64,000 nucleotides of DNA from Balneolaceae bacterium (GTDB taxonomy: Bacteria; Bacteroidota; Rhodothermia; Balneolales; Balneolaceae), in the NCBI GenBank assembly GCA_017640605.1, contig JAEPQH010000001.1, forward strand, positions 1 through 64,000, given 5' to 3'. Numbering within the stretch: position 1 is the stretch's first letter; every line of letters starts with the position of its first letter. Under the pieces are notes generated by a model. It saw only the letters and a program-made list of their open reading frames with translations. It did not search any database and was not told the origin of the DNA. The position numbers and the translations under genes are program-made. Of the stretch, positions 33,412 to 43,118 are shown piece after piece.

Positions 33412-33443
33412 AAAACCCCGATCAATTGCTTGAACGGGGTTTT
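33412..33443. terminator. Bidirectional terminator
   Basis: AAAACCCCG (33412-33420) and CGGGGTTTT (33435-33443) form a 9-bp stem with T/A runs on both sides. It separates the convergent copper receptor and sigma-factor genes. Confidence 0.85.
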
Positions 33444-33468
33444 GGTTCCGGTGGGATAATCTTAAAAA

Positions 33469-34323
33469 TTATCCCAAATAAACTCTTAAGGCCGCACTAC
33501 GATTATGGTGACGTAGTTTTCTAAGTGCCTTCTCTTTAATCTGACGAACACGCTCACGTGTGAGATCAAAACGTTCGCCAATTTCTTCTAGGGTAAGCGA
33601 ATGCTCTCGACCAATTCCGAAATACAGGCGAATTACTTCTGCTTCACGCTTAGTCAATTTTGATAGAGCTCGCTCAATTTCAACTTTGAGCGATTCACCC
33701 ATCAGTTCGAAATCCGGATTTGGAATCTCTTCGTTCTCGAGAACATCAAGAAGTCGGTTATCTTCCCCTTGTGCGAATGGAGCATCCATCGAAAGGTGAC
33801 GACCAGATATTTTTAAGGTATCCGCAACTTCACCTACGGTCATTTCAAGGCTTTCTGCAAGCTCATGTGCAGATGGAAGTCGCTCGTATTCCTGCTCTAA
33901 TTTCGATAACTCTTTACCGATCTTATTTAACGCACCAACACGGTTTAGCGGTAAACGAACAATTCGGCTTTGCTCAGCCAATGCTTGTAAAATCGACTGA
34001 CGGATCCACCAAACAGCGTACGAAATGAATTTGAAACCACGAGTTTCATCAAAACGCTTGGCTGCTTTGATCAAACCAAGGTTACCTTCGTTAATTAAGT
34101 CACCTAATGATAAACCCTGATTTTGGTATTGTTTCGCAACAGAAACAACGAAACGAAGGTTGGCTTTTGTTAAATCTTCTAGTGCTCTCTGACTTCCTTT
34201 CTGAATCTCTTTTGCCAGACGTACTTCATCGTCGGGCGTGATGAGTTTTTCTTTACCGATCTCGTGTAAATATCTATCTAATGATTCCGATTCACGAGTC
34301 GAAATTCCTGAACTTTTTGCCAC
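33469..34323 (-). CDS. rpoD: Primary-type RNA polymerase sigma factor RpoD/SigA (short form)
   Basis: A 284-residue sigma-70 without region 1.1. Region 1.2 [18 protein letters not shown] (15-32); region 2 [18 protein letters not shown] and [15 protein letters not shown] (core binding and -10 recognition); region 3 [12 protein letters not shown] and [10 protein letters not shown]; region 4.2 [30 protein letters not shown] (-35 recognition). This length is standard for the housekeeping sigma factor of Bacteroidota and relatives. It is monocistronic, with the gene ending near a shared terminator. Confidence 0.93.
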   Translation of the reverse strand: MAKSSGISTRESESLDRYLHEIGKEKLITPDDEVRLAKEIQKGSQRALEDLTKANLRFVVSVAKQYQNQGLSLGDLINEGNLGLIKAAKRFDETRGFKFISYAVWWIRQSILQALAEQSRIVRLPLNRVGALNKIGKELSKLEQEYERLPSAHELAESLEMTVGEVADTLKISGRHLSMDAPFAQGEDNRLLDVLENEEIPNPDFELMGESLKVEIERALSKLTKREAEVIRLYFGIGREHSLTLEEIGERFDLTRERVRQIKEKALRKLRHHNRSAALRVYLG

Positions 34324-34538
34324 AGTGAAATATTTTTATTGAAATTTTTCGCATACGCGTTATTCAGGTGTAGCGAATAGTGTTAAGCTGAATGGTTGCA
34401 ACCGTCTGTTCTAAGCTTCAAAGTGTAACTACAATTGGCCTGAATAAATGAACTGTCAAATATACGCATCTTTTCGCATAATATTTGATTAAATCTTGTT
34501 GATGTTTCCCTCGACTGGCTTGGGATCTGGAAAGAGGG

Positions 34539-34587
34539 CTGAGGACTGAGGACTGAGGACTGAGGACTGAGGACTGAGGACTGAGGA
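34539..34587. repeat. Heptamer tandem repeat (CTGAGGA)7
   Basis: Seven perfect consecutive copies of CTGAGGA. Short tandem heptamers of this kind are known in heterocystous cyanobacteria (STRR sequences); related 7-base repeats occur elsewhere in this window. Confidence 0.97.
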
Positions 34588-34730
34588 AAACTTATTGGGT
34601 TGTCTTTGAATCGCAATTTTTGATTAAAGATGTACAACTTAATCATATTGGTTAATAAGAGCCTTAAAAGTCACACCGAGGAACCGAGGAGTCTGCACAG
34701 TTAAATAATTAGCTAGAACGAGGTTTTGCG

Positions 34731-34770
34731 GATCCTTCAGTCGAAGCATTCGCTTCTCTTTCAGTATGAC
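34731..34770. repeat. Half copy of the palindromic element at 36067
   Basis: GATCCTTCA, a small hairpin (GAAGC, ATTC, GCTTC at 34743-34756), then TTTCAGTATGAC align with the right half of the 36067-36172 element (GATTCTTCA, CCGAC/GTCGG hairpin, TTTCAGGATGAC), both followed by TTTT. The inner hairpin sequence differs while the flanks are kept. Confidence 0.65.
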
Positions 34771-34805
34771 TTTTAATAACTGTGTTTTCAGATCTACTGA
34801 ATCTT

Positions 34806-36053
34806 TTAAAGAAAAGACTTCCCCGGAAAGGTATTTTCAAGCCCGAAAAAAATAGCAATACTCGAAGCCACATCTGCAAAGGTTTCGCGAGTTCCCAAAT
34901 CTATCTCTCCGTCTGATGGATCCCCCGTCTGACGGATATTATTTTCGAGCCCTGAAATCTGAGATCGCTTTACTTGACTAAAGCTCGGTTCGTGATGGGT
35001 TGAAGTTTTCGGATATACCAACAAAGGCACAAACTCACGGGAGTGATCGGTAGAAGTAGAACATGGATCGTTGCCGTGGTCGCCGGTGATAATCAGCAAG
35101 TCATCTTCATCAATCTTTGCAAAAATTTCAGGTAAGGCATAATCAAATTCTTTTAATGAACCCGCATAGCCTTCAGGATCCAGTCGGTGACCAAACAACT
35201 GATCGGTATCAATAAGATTTACAAAAACAAAGGTCTCTTTTACTTCATCCATCGCTTCCAGAAGAGTAAAGATTCCCTCGGCATTGTTTTTCGTCTTTCG
35301 ATACTCAGCAAACCCCTGTTCTGCAAACAGGTCGATTACCTTTCCAATTGAAAGTGTGTGAATGTCTGCATCAAAAGCTGCTTGTACCACATTGTTTTTA
35401 GGTGGGATGGCTGAAAAATCTTTGCGTTGATCGGTTAAACGTGAAAATGCTCCCGGCTTTCCGGTAAACGGTCGGGCTATCACTCTTCCTACTTCGTGTT
35501 CACCAACGCATATATGATTCCGAGCAAAATCACACCACTCATATAACTTTTCTACAGGAGTAATTGAATCATGAGCAGCGACTTGAAATACAGAATCGGC
35601 GGATGTGTACACAATTGGGTTTCCGGTTTTAAGATGCTCTTCCCCATAATCTCTAATCACATCCGTTCCTGAATATGGTAGATTACAAAGTGCTGCTTCA
35701 ACGCCAATTCCTTTGCAAAAAGCTTCCATCAGCTCTTTTGGAAATCCATTTGGGTAAGTCGGAAATGGTTTCTCGAGCTGAATTCCGGCTATCTCCCAAT
35801 GGCCGGTTGTTGAGTCTTTTCCTCCCGATACTTCCCTCATCTTTCCGAAAGCTGCACTCGGATTTTCAATAGCCGGAATTGATTTAAGTGGGATGATATT
35901 TCCAATCCCCATTTTAGCAAGATTTGGAAGCTCCACTCCGGTGTTAGCGCTCACGTTTCCCAAGGTATTCGCGCCTTCATCACCATATACATGTGCATCT
36001 TCTTGTGCTCCTACGCCAAGACCGTCGATGATGATGAGATAACAGTTTTTCAT
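34806..36053 (-). CDS. deoB: Phosphopentomutase
   Basis: A 415-residue enzyme interconverting ribose/deoxyribose 1- and 5-phosphates in nucleoside salvage. N-terminal metal site LIIIDGLGVGAQEDA, catalytic region GGKDSTTGHWEIAG, and C-terminal metal-binding DLLIITGDHGNDP with DHSREFVPLLVYPK are present. Between LVYPK and IDLGTRETFAD is an extra stretch of about 30 residues (about 350-382) that typical DeoB proteins lack; its DNA contains two small palindromes (34909-34919, 34925-34935). The insert lies in a surface-exposed loop region by position and need not destroy activity. Confidence 0.93.
   Translation of the reverse strand: MKNCYLIIIDGLGVGAQEDAHVYGDEGANTLGNVSANTGVELPNLAKMGIGNIIPLKSIPAIENPSAAFGKMREVSGGKDSTTGHWEIAGIQLEKPFPTYPNGFPKELMEAFCKGIGVEAALCNLPYSGTDVIRDYGEEHLKTGNPIVYTSADSVFQVAAHDSITPVEKLYEWCDFARNHICVGEHEVGRVIARPFTGKPGAFSRLTDQRKDFSAIPPKNNVVQAAFDADIHTLSIGKVIDLFAEQGFAEYRKTKNNAEGIFTLLEAMDEVKETFVFVNLIDTDQLFGHRLDPEGYAGSLKEFDYALPEIFAKIDEDDLLIITGDHGNDPCSTSTDHSREFVPLLVYPKTSTHHEPSFSQVKRSQISGLENNIRQTGDPSDGEIDLGTRETFADVASSIAIFFGLENTFPGKSFL
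34909..34935. repeat. Two small palindromes inside deoB (repeat-derived insert)
   Basis: CCGTCTGATGG (34909-34919) and CCGTCTGACGG (34925-34935), joined by ATCCC, encode part of the extra DeoB loop (TGDPSDG). The short CCGNC...GNCGG hairpins resemble those of the nearby palindromic element (CCGCC/GGCGG and CCGAC/GTCGG next to GATCC). Confidence 0.55.
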
Positions 36054-36066
36054 AGATTATTCTTTT

Positions 36067-36172
36067 GTCATTCTGATCCGCCTGCTGGCGGTGAAGAATC
36101 CAAAAAACTAGTTCAACGCCAGATATGTTTTTTGCAGATTCTTCATCCGACAAAAGTCGGTTTCAGGATGAC
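36067..36172. repeat. 106-bp palindromic REP/MITE-like element
   Basis: Nested inverted arms: GTCATTCTGA/TCAGGATGAC at the ends, then hairpins CCGCC-tgct-GGCGG (36078-36091) and CCGAC-aaaa-GTCGG (36147-36160), then GAAGAATC/GATTCTTC, then CAAAAAAC/GTTTTTTG near the centre. It lies between the GAF gene and deoB, 14 bases upstream of the deoB start, and could fold into a cruciform or long mRNA hairpin. Confidence 0.85.
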
Positions 36173-36198
36173 TTTTTAAAAAAGACTGAGTTAATTAA

Positions 36199-37662
36199 TT
36201 AAGCCTCGAAAAGCTCCAACTCTTCATTTTTGACCACTTCGCTAAGGGCTTTCTTTGCTTTAGTTTGTACCTGATAAGCGTTTGCATCTTCGGGTACTAA
36301 TTGTGTGTACCCAGCTTTAAATGCTACATCTAAGGTCCCGCCTTGCGAAAGTTTAAGTCCATGTGCGAGTTTCGTGCGCACACTGTTCATCCAATCTTCC
36401 ACCGCAGATTCTTTATCACTTTGAATGATGAATGAGTAAACATAGTCAGAATTAAAGCCAATATAACCGGGAACACCATGTTTCGCAGGATTCAGAAAGG
36501 TTACGAAGTCTTTCTGTATTCGTTGAAGCTCTTCTAAACGATATTTGGTTCTTAAAGACGACAAATCGTGTGGCGTAACCATACCAAACCAGGTAATTGG
36601 AGCCCGACCCGCTTGTACCTTTTTAATTTCGTTGTCGATGGTGTTTTCCCATAGCTCGGTAACAATCGCTCCGTAATTTTCGGTAAATAACTCTTCGGTC
36701 ATACCCGTCTTTTTAACCACCGATTGAATAGAAAGAGAAGCTATTCGCGCTAAATTCGCCAATTTGTGCTTGGTAGATTCCTTGTAAGTCAACGGATCCT
36801 GATCGTAAGTTACCACCACCGCTTGTCGGCGATCATGCACTAAAATCGGGATTGCATAACTTGCGCCTTCGACTCTTCGTTCTCGATTTGAGATCAATTT
36901 TGGAGTGTTGTTGAAATGCATACTAAACACCGGCTCACCTTTTTCGATGGCATCGTAAGCAACCGATTTATCATCCATTGCAAGTCCTAGCATCGGGGCA
37001 TTTCTAGCAAATTTTGAGGTCATTGCCAGTGTCCAACTGTCCATCGCCGGTACAATTAAACAAGCTCCGCCAGTAGGTAAAAATAACTGCATCTCTTCCA
37101 ACATCTTGGAAAGCAAATCTACGCGATGCATGCGATAATCCAGCGCATTCAGCGATTGCTCGTACTCTTCCCATTCTTTTTGCTGCTCGTGGAGATCTAC
37201 CACTTCCAGATAGGTATCGAGTACATTTACCAACGCATTATTGTATGCATGTAGCTGATCGTTGATTTGACGCAGGTTGATTTCATCCTCCGACTCCAAC
37301 ACTGTAAGCGCAACCGTCTCTCCTTTGTTGATGAACGGCATAATTAACATGTGTTTGGCGTTCACAAAATCGAAGTAATGCCCGAGCTTTCCTTTGGCGA
37401 TATCCTCCCCGATTCTAAGCTGTACAATTTCGGAGGTCTCTTTGTAATCGTTCAAAAAGTGGTGTTCGAACGCAACGCGATCCTTAAACATCACATTTGG
37501 GAGATTGGTGCTGTTGCTTTCCCACACAAATTGTTGCCGCCCATGATTTACCCAACACAAATACGCAAGCTCCACCCGTGCGGATGTCCGCAACAGATGA
37601 ACCAGATCGGTCATAATCTGCTTAAATTCGCGAAGTGCTTTTTCCTGTCTGTCCAGACTCAT
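36199..37662 (-). CDS. GAF-domain protein with degenerate GGDEF-like C-terminus
   Basis: A 487-residue soluble protein. Two GAF-like regions (about 15-155 and 185-320; e.g. HMLIMPFINKGETVALTVLES and EGASYAIPILVHDRRQAVVVTY) are joined by a coiled-coil-like helix (QQKEWEEYEQSLNALDYRM). The C-terminal 150 residues follow a nucleotide-cyclase fold pattern, but the GGDEF loop position reads GFNSDYVYSF, so catalytic activity is unlikely. It may sense a small ligand and act through protein contacts. I recognise no named family. It precedes deoB on the same strand, separated by the palindromic element. Confidence 0.6.
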   Translation of the reverse strand: MSLDRQEKALREFKQIMTDLVHLLRTSARVELAYLCWVNHGRQQFVWESNSTNLPNVMFKDRVAFEHHFLNDYKETSEIVQLRIGEDIAKGKLGHYFDFVNAKHMLIMPFINKGETVALTVLESEDEINLRQINDQLHAYNNALVNVLDTYLEVVDLHEQQKEWEEYEQSLNALDYRMHRVDLLSKMLEEMQLFLPTGGACLIVPAMDSWTLAMTSKFARNAPMLGLAMDDKSVAYDAIEKGEPVFSMHFNNTPKLISNRERRVEGASYAIPILVHDRRQAVVVTYDQDPLTYKESTKHKLANLARIASLSIQSVVKKTGMTEELFTENYGAIVTELWENTIDNEIKKVQAGRAPITWFGMVTPHDLSSLRTKYRLEELQRIQKDFVTFLNPAKHGVPGYIGFNSDYVYSFIIQSDKESAVEDWMNSVRTKLAHGLKLSQGGTLDVAFKAGYTQLVPEDANAYQVQTKAKKALSEVVKNEELELFEA

Positions 37663-37785
37663 TCTTTAGCTGATAATTCCGTTATTCAATTCCAACGTGG
37701 AAGGTACAAAACTAAACAGAACTTCTAATTTGGAATTTGGGACTATTACAAAGATTCAGAAGTTTGTCTAGAATCTTATTCTAAA

Positions 37786-38679
37786 CTACTCAGAAGAATC
37801 AAAAATGACATATTTCGCTGTATTGAATCCTCCAAATATTCCTAATCCACCTTCAACATTATTATTTATGGGAACAGGCTCTGAAAAAGGATCGTCTTCT
37901 AAATCACGTTGGAGTTTTACTGTTTCTTTGAATCGAAATAGTTTTTCACTCAATGTTCGAACATATAGAGTGGATTTGACATCAATTCCTGGAGGTACAA
38001 TTACATTTGAATCGCGACTTCTGGGAAAAGAGAAAAAGGTTTTTAATGTGAGAGACTTCTTTACACCATCGAAAACAACATCATCAGTAAACATAAACTG
38101 TTCGGCCTCATCAAAATGATCAAAAACCAGATCATCAGATGTTAAAAAGTCGATTGAAGTTTCGGTTTCACTGGAGTTTTCAAAACGGTAGCTAGTTTCT
38201 ATGTAGAATTCGTAATAATGATTACCGATTTCATCCTGAAGAATAAAATCAATTTCAGCACTTCCATTTCGAAGAAATCTCAGCTCTATATTATTTACTT
38301 CTGCAGTATCTTCTGGGATTAGATCACTTGCAAAAGCAGGTGGAAAGCCTCTTTTTTGAACTTCAATTGAATAGCGGACACCTTCTTTTGGGTAAACATT
38401 TGTCTGATATACCCCATTACCAAGCGGCATTAATGAATAAGATTTTTCATCCAACGAATGTTGGTGTATTACAACGCTCGCATCAGAGATAACTGGAAAT
38501 GATTCTTTCGAAAGTACACTGATGCTTTCATACAAATTAACTGTTATCAGACTATCCGGATTTAATTCGCTTTGAATAGTGATTTTTGGATTGGCTTGAT
38601 TAATATCAATTTCGATAATCTGTTCGCAATTTAAAGTGAACAGGCACCACACGAAAAGTAGAATTGTAGCACCTTTCAT
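37786..38679 (-). CDS. DUF4249 lipoprotein partner of a TonB receptor
   Basis: A 297-residue exported protein (leader ILLFVWCLFTLNC, lipobox-like TLNC). The start is ATG 38679, sharing one base with the receptor's stop (TGATG); an in-frame TTG at 38682 is less likely. The early NPKITIQSELNPDSLITVNL and VISDASVVIH segments are typical of DUF4249, a Bacteroidota-type family found next to TonB receptors and presumed to bind the ligand at the cell surface. Ligand unknown. Confidence 0.8.
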   Translation of the reverse strand: MKGATILLFVWCLFTLNCEQIIEIDINQANPKITIQSELNPDSLITVNLYESISVLSKESFPVISDASVVIHQHSLDEKSYSLMPLGNGVYQTNVYPKEGVRYSIEVQKRGFPPAFASDLIPEDTAEVNNIELRFLRNGSAEIDFILQDEIGNHYYEFYIETSYRFENSSETETSIDFLTSDDLVFDHFDEAEQFMFTDDVVFDGVKKSLTLKTFFSFPRSRDSNVIVPPGIDVKSTLYVRTLSEKLFRFKETVKLQRDLEDDPFSEPVPINNNVEGGLGIFGGFNTAKYVIFDSSE

Positions 38680-41048
38680 CAAAATCTTAAGCTATAGTTA
38701 ATGGATGGGATAATCGGGAATAAGCTATACTGAACAAATCTGAGCTCTTTTGTGAATTGGTTCGCACTTGGATCAAATATGGGCTTACTTTCAAGTTCAA
38801 TATAGAAAGGATTACGGCGGTTATAAGCGTTGTAAATGTTAAAAGACCAACTCTGTTCTCCCCATCTTACTGGGCGAGTCCAAGTTGCACCGATATCTAA
38901 TCTATGATAAGCCGGCATTCGATATCCATTTCTACTTTCGTAATTAAAAACAGGTTGTATCGGATTTAACGTTGTACCCGTATTTACTGCAAATTGATCG
39001 TTTGCTAGGGTAATGGCGTTCCCACTATGCATTACCCAAGTTATGGAGTAGCTCACCCCTTTTTTTGGTTTAAAGTTGACAAAAGTTTTAATGTCATGCC
39101 GCCGATCATAGCGGTATGGAAACGATTCTCCTGAGTTAAGACTACTAAATGTTCTATTATTCCAAGATAAAGTGTAGCCAATCCAACCGTTCCATTTATT
39201 AAATGATCCTTTAAACAAAGTCTCAATCCCGTAAGATTTGCCATCACCATTTACTACCTTATCCTGCCAATTTTCATCTACCGAGAGATAACTCGCTCCT
39301 TCCTCGTACTCAATAAGATTTTCCATCTGTTTGTAAAAACCGTCTACAGAAAAATTGATGTCCAAAAATGTTTTCTCCACACCTATTGTAAACTGATCAG
39401 CATTTTGAGGATTCACCTTTTTTGTTGATGGTACCCATAAATCGGTGGGCAATCCTATTCCGCTATTTGTAAGCAAATGAACATATTGTTTCATTTTAGA
39501 ATAGGTAGTTGTGAACAATACATCCGCTCTTGTTCGATAACTCAATGACAAACGCGGTTCTAAAGAGGTGAATCGCTTTTTTTGAACCACAAATCCCGAA
39601 AAATGAACTCCAAAATTACCGCTAATTTGTTCCGATAGCTTGAATGAATCTTCGACATACAAAAAATACTCTATGGCATTTACTTGTTGATCACCCAATG
39701 TGGTATCTCTCTGTGACTCGGTAGAATAACCTAATACCCCGGGATCGAAAGCATGAGAAATTGTTGAACCCCCAAATCTAATAGAGTGAATAGGATTGGG
39801 TTGAAAAAAGTAATCCAGTTTAATAGCTATATCATCAATTCCCGATGAATATGATATCGCGGAATAATTTTGATCTGTCTCAACTGCAATTGTCTTAATC
39901 TCATCGAGTTCTTCAGATACCTCGAACTGATATTTACTGTAAGTTAATGTGAGGTTGCTAAATAATCGCGGACCATAAATATGATTCCACCGTAAAGCAG
40001 TGGTCACATTTCCCCACTCAATTTCATAACTAGAACTACGCTCAGTAAAAATATCAAATGAAGAGCTTAATCCAGATTGGGACGAGTCAGAGGAAGTTGA
40101 TAGTGTAAATCCCCGATCACTTCCAGCGTAGAAACTTAGATATATTCGATTGTTGGAATTTATTCTGTGGTTAACCTTCGCATTAACATCATAAAAAAAA
40201 TATCCGGCATCATCCTCACCTCCACTTCTTGATCGAATTATTGGACGAGCTATCAAATCCAGAAAGGTTCGTCTTCCTGAAATTAGATAGCTTGTTTTGT
40301 CTCCAATTGGCCCATTTAAAGTGAGCGATGAAGCTACCGGACTTATTGAGACTAGACCGTGTGTTTTATCTAAATTCCCTTCCTTTAAAGTTATATCAAC
40401 AACTGATGATAAACGACCACCGTAGCGTGCCGGAAAGCCATCTTTTACAAAATCTACGTTGTTCACTGCTTCCATATTGAACACCGAAATAAACCCAAAT
40501 AGGTGCGATGCATTGAACACAGGTACACCGTCTAACAATATTAAATTCTGATCTGGTGCCCCTCCTCTTACGAATAAACCGCTTGTACCTTCAACACCTG
40601 ATTGAACTCCCGGCAACATTTGAAACGCTTTTAGAACATCAATTTCGCCACCTAATTTTGGTAGAGATTTAATCTGGGCAGAGCTTAATGATTGCTTCGT
40701 TTTCAATCTTTCTGTTTGCCCTTCTACTACAATCTCATCCAATTCATCTCCAAGCTCTAATTCGATTGCTAGAGAAGTATCAGCAATTAAATCAAAAGTA
40801 ATGGTTTTTGGGGCATAGCCAATGTAGCTAATTTGAAGGGTTACGCTGTGAGCCTTCGTTCGGTAGCTGTAGAAGCCGTATTGGTTGGTAGCTACTCCGT
40901 TTTCTTGTTCGGGATTGTAAATATTGGCCCCGATGAGAACTTCTCCTGTTTGAGCATCCAGTACATAACCAAATATGGTGTATTCTTGTGCAATTAAACT
41001 TGAACAAATACCGCTCAGAAAAAGAAAAAGTAATACCCTCAAAGTCAT
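38679..41048 (-). CDS. TonB-dependent receptor (DUF4249-associated)
   Basis: A 789-residue receptor: signal peptide (ends SSLIAQ, about 20), CarboxypepD_reg domain (about 23-105, GYVLDAQTGEVLIGANI), plug (110-230; GGEIDVLKAFQMLPGVQSG and LFVRGGAPDQNLILLDGVPVF), then barrel to the terminal INYSLRF. The LKAFQMLPGVQ...VRGGAPDQNLILLDGVPVYN signature is characteristic of this receptor class. Translation of the DUF4249 gene is coupled to its stop codon. The ligand is not predictable from sequence. Confidence 0.9.
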   Translation of the reverse strand: MTLRVLLFLFLSGICSSLIAQEYTIFGYVLDAQTGEVLIGANIYNPEQENGVATNQYGFYSYRTKAHSVTLQISYIGYAPKTITFDLIADTSLAIELELGDELDEIVVEGQTERLKTKQSLSSAQIKSLPKLGGEIDVLKAFQMLPGVQSGVEGTSGLFVRGGAPDQNLILLDGVPVFNASHLFGFISVFNMEAVNNVDFVKDGFPARYGGRLSSVVDITLKEGNLDKTHGLVSISPVASSLTLNGPIGDKTSYLISGRRTFLDLIARPIIRSRSGGEDDAGYFFYDVNAKVNHRINSNNRIYLSFYAGSDRGFTLSTSSDSSQSGLSSSFDIFTERSSSYEIEWGNVTTALRWNHIYGPRLFSNLTLTYSKYQFEVSEELDEIKTIAVETDQNYSAISYSSGIDDIAIKLDYFFQPNPIHSIRFGGSTISHAFDPGVLGYSTESQRDTTLGDQQVNAIEYFLYVEDSFKLSEQISGNFGVHFSGFVVQKKRFTSLEPRLSLSYRTRADVLFTTTYSKMKQYVHLLTNSGIGLPTDLWVPSTKKVNPQNADQFTIGVEKTFLDINFSVDGFYKQMENLIEYEEGASYLSVDENWQDKVVNGDGKSYGIETLFKGSFNKWNGWIGYTLSWNNRTFSSLNSGESFPYRYDRRHDIKTFVNFKPKKGVSYSITWVMHSGNAITLANDQFAVNTGTTLNPIQPVFNYESRNGYRMPAYHRLDIGATWTRPVRWGEQSWSFNIYNAYNRRNPFYIELESKPIFDPSANQFTKELRFVQYSLFPIIPSINYSLRF

Positions 41049-41120
41049 CTAATTGGAATAAATTTACTTCGAAGATATTACTTTATGTATACTTAAAATG
41101 AAGGAAAAGTAATTGAAAAA

Positions 41121-42920
41121 TTAAACTAACTCTTCTGCCAGCTCCTCCGCTTCCTCTACCATTTTCTCGAACGATGCCAGGCCTTTGTTCCAGAATTCAG
41201 GATCGCGGATATCAAGTCCCATTTTAGCAACTAAATCGTGTGGCCATTCAGATCCACCGGCACTTAGCAAGTCCATGTAGCGATCAGCAAAGCCATCCGG
41301 ACGTTGAGTAAACTCCTCATACAGAGCAAGCACCAATAATTCTCCGAATGCATACGCATACACATAGCCTGGAGTGTGTAAGAAATGTGGAATGTAGCTC
41401 CACCAGATTCCGTACTCGTCGGTTAAAGTAACAGCATCGCCATACAATGCTTTTTGTTGTTCCATCCAAAGTTCAGAGAATCGTTCCGTGGTCAATTCTC
41501 CTTCGTCGCGACGAGCAGTATGCATAGCGTTTTCGAAGCGATTCATGGAGATTTGGCGGAAAACCGTAGCAATGGTATCGTCGATTTTACCAACAATTAG
41601 CGCCAGTTTTTCTTTGGGATCAGAAAGCTCTTTTAGCAAATTTTGGAATACCAGCATTTCTCCAAAAACCGATGCCGTTTCTGCGGTTGTGAGCGGAGTC
41701 CCTGCTTGTAGCGGTCCTTGTTGCCGACTTAAATATTGATGCACACCATGCCCTAATTCATGAGCGAGTGTTTGTACATCACGGATCTTTCCATCAAAAT
41801 TCATGAATACATATGGGTGCACCGAAGGCACTGTGCTGGCCGAATAGGCTCCACCTCGTTTTCCTTGTTTGATGGCGGCATCGATCCAGTTTTTCTCAAA
41901 AAACTCGTTGGTGATTTCTCCCATTTCAGGGTGAAATTCGGTGTACGAATCCAGCACCATTTTCTTGGCCGAATCCCATTGAATGGTGGCCTCATTTTTC
42001 ATCATTGGTGCGTATCGATCGTAATCGAACATCTCATCCAAGCCAAGCAATTTTGCTTTTAACTTGTAGTAGCGTTGCACTAAGGGATAATGGGCAGTAA
42101 CCGCATTTACAAGCGCATCTACCGTTTCATCGTCGGTTTCGTTGGATAAGTTTCGAGAAGTAATCCAGCTTGGATATTGGCGCAACTTGTCGTTTGTGCT
42201 TTTATCTGCCAGTAACGTGTTGAACACGAAAGTAAGTGGATGCGACAATTCTTTGAATTTGTTCGTCAACGAAGCATGTGCACGAATTCGTAACTCCCGA
42301 TCGCTTTCATGAAGCTTACTAAGCACTTCCTGCTCGGAATATTCTTTGCCGTCTAGTTCAAATTTGGCCTGACCTAAAGTTTCATCGAAAAAGCGAACCC
42401 ATGCACTGCGACCTGTTACCGATTTTGCACTTAAAATCTGCTCTTGTTCTTCTTTTAGTACGTGATCTTTGTATCGACGGGATGATTCCAGATAATGTTG
42501 ATAAAACTCCAATTCCGGGGCATCAATCAACTTTTGAGCTTCCTCATCAGAAACGGCTAACCATTCTACTTCCAGAAAAACGAGCTTTTGGCTAAGTTCT
42601 GATCCCAATTCATTGGCTTCCTGCACCAACTTTCCGAATTCAGAATTACCGGTGTCGGTACTCCATTGTAAGTACGCGAAGCTTCCAATCTTCCCGCCTT
42701 TATCTTGCAATGCCTCGTAAGCCTGTAGCATTTCTTTGAACTCAGAAACAGATAAATCTGCAATTCTCCCTTTGTACTTTTCTGCAAAGGCATCTGCTTC
42801 GCTTAAAACGTCTTGTTTATCCTTGGCCAGTTGTGGATCATCACTTGATGCATATAAATCACTTAGATCCCAATGAATGTTTTCTGCGCCGGTTACTTTC
42901 TTTTCTGTAGATTCGCTCAT
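41121..42920 (-). CDS. pepF: Oligoendopeptidase F (M3 metallopeptidase)
   Basis: A 599-residue cytoplasmic zinc peptidase; no signal peptide. The M3 motif HELGH is at 387-391 with the downstream Glu in the TPLTTAETASVFGE segment (E about 419). The N-terminal helical half (IHWDLSDLYASSDDP start) is typical of PepF, which cleaves peptides of roughly 7-17 residues. Full length relative to the family. It appears monocistronic, and no terminator was seen downstream. Confidence 0.95.
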   Translation of the reverse strand: MSESTEKKVTGAENIHWDLSDLYASSDDPQLAKDKQDVLSEADAFAEKYKGRIADLSVSEFKEMLQAYEALQDKGGKIGSFAYLQWSTDTGNSEFGKLVQEANELGSELSQKLVFLEVEWLAVSDEEAQKLIDAPELEFYQHYLESSRRYKDHVLKEEQEQILSAKSVTGRSAWVRFFDETLGQAKFELDGKEYSEQEVLSKLHESDRELRIRAHASLTNKFKELSHPLTFVFNTLLADKSTNDKLRQYPSWITSRNLSNETDDETVDALVNAVTAHYPLVQRYYKLKAKLLGLDEMFDYDRYAPMMKNEATIQWDSAKKMVLDSYTEFHPEMGEITNEFFEKNWIDAAIKQGKRGGAYSASTVPSVHPYVFMNFDGKIRDVQTLAHELGHGVHQYLSRQQGPLQAGTPLTTAETASVFGEMLVFQNLLKELSDPKEKLALIVGKIDDTIATVFRQISMNRFENAMHTARRDEGELTTERFSELWMEQQKALYGDAVTLTDEYGIWWSYIPHFLHTPGYVYAYAFGELLVLALYEEFTQRPDGFADRYMDLLSAGGSEWPHDLVAKMGLDIRDPEFWNKGLASFEKMVEEAEELAEELV

Positions 42921-43118
42921 AGATGTAGTCTCTTTTAATTTTCGATTGAATATACAGTTCTAGCGCAGTGGAATAAAGCACCAATAAATGTATTCGCTAT
43001 CAGGATTAGTGCATCAGAAATGAGTTCTTAATGTCAATAAAATGATCTACTCTAAAAAAAGTTGATCCTCAAGTATATGGACTATCAAATTAGAATTCGT
43101 AGTCCATTTACTGTTATA

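Larger units (their letters stand above)
34324..34805. other. 482-bp intergenic region with repeats
   Basis: Holds the leader and presumably promoter of the sigma gene at its left end, the heptamer array at 34539-34587, and a half copy of a palindromic element at 34731-34770. A reading frame across 34383-34646 (minus) merely translates the heptamer array and is not judged real. No tRNA-like sequence was seen. Confidence 0.7.

Noticed and set aside
34383-34646. 87-residue minus-strand frame with Ser-Pro-Gln repeats
   Set aside because: It only translates the (CTGAGGA)7 array and flanks, has no domain and no plausible start region.
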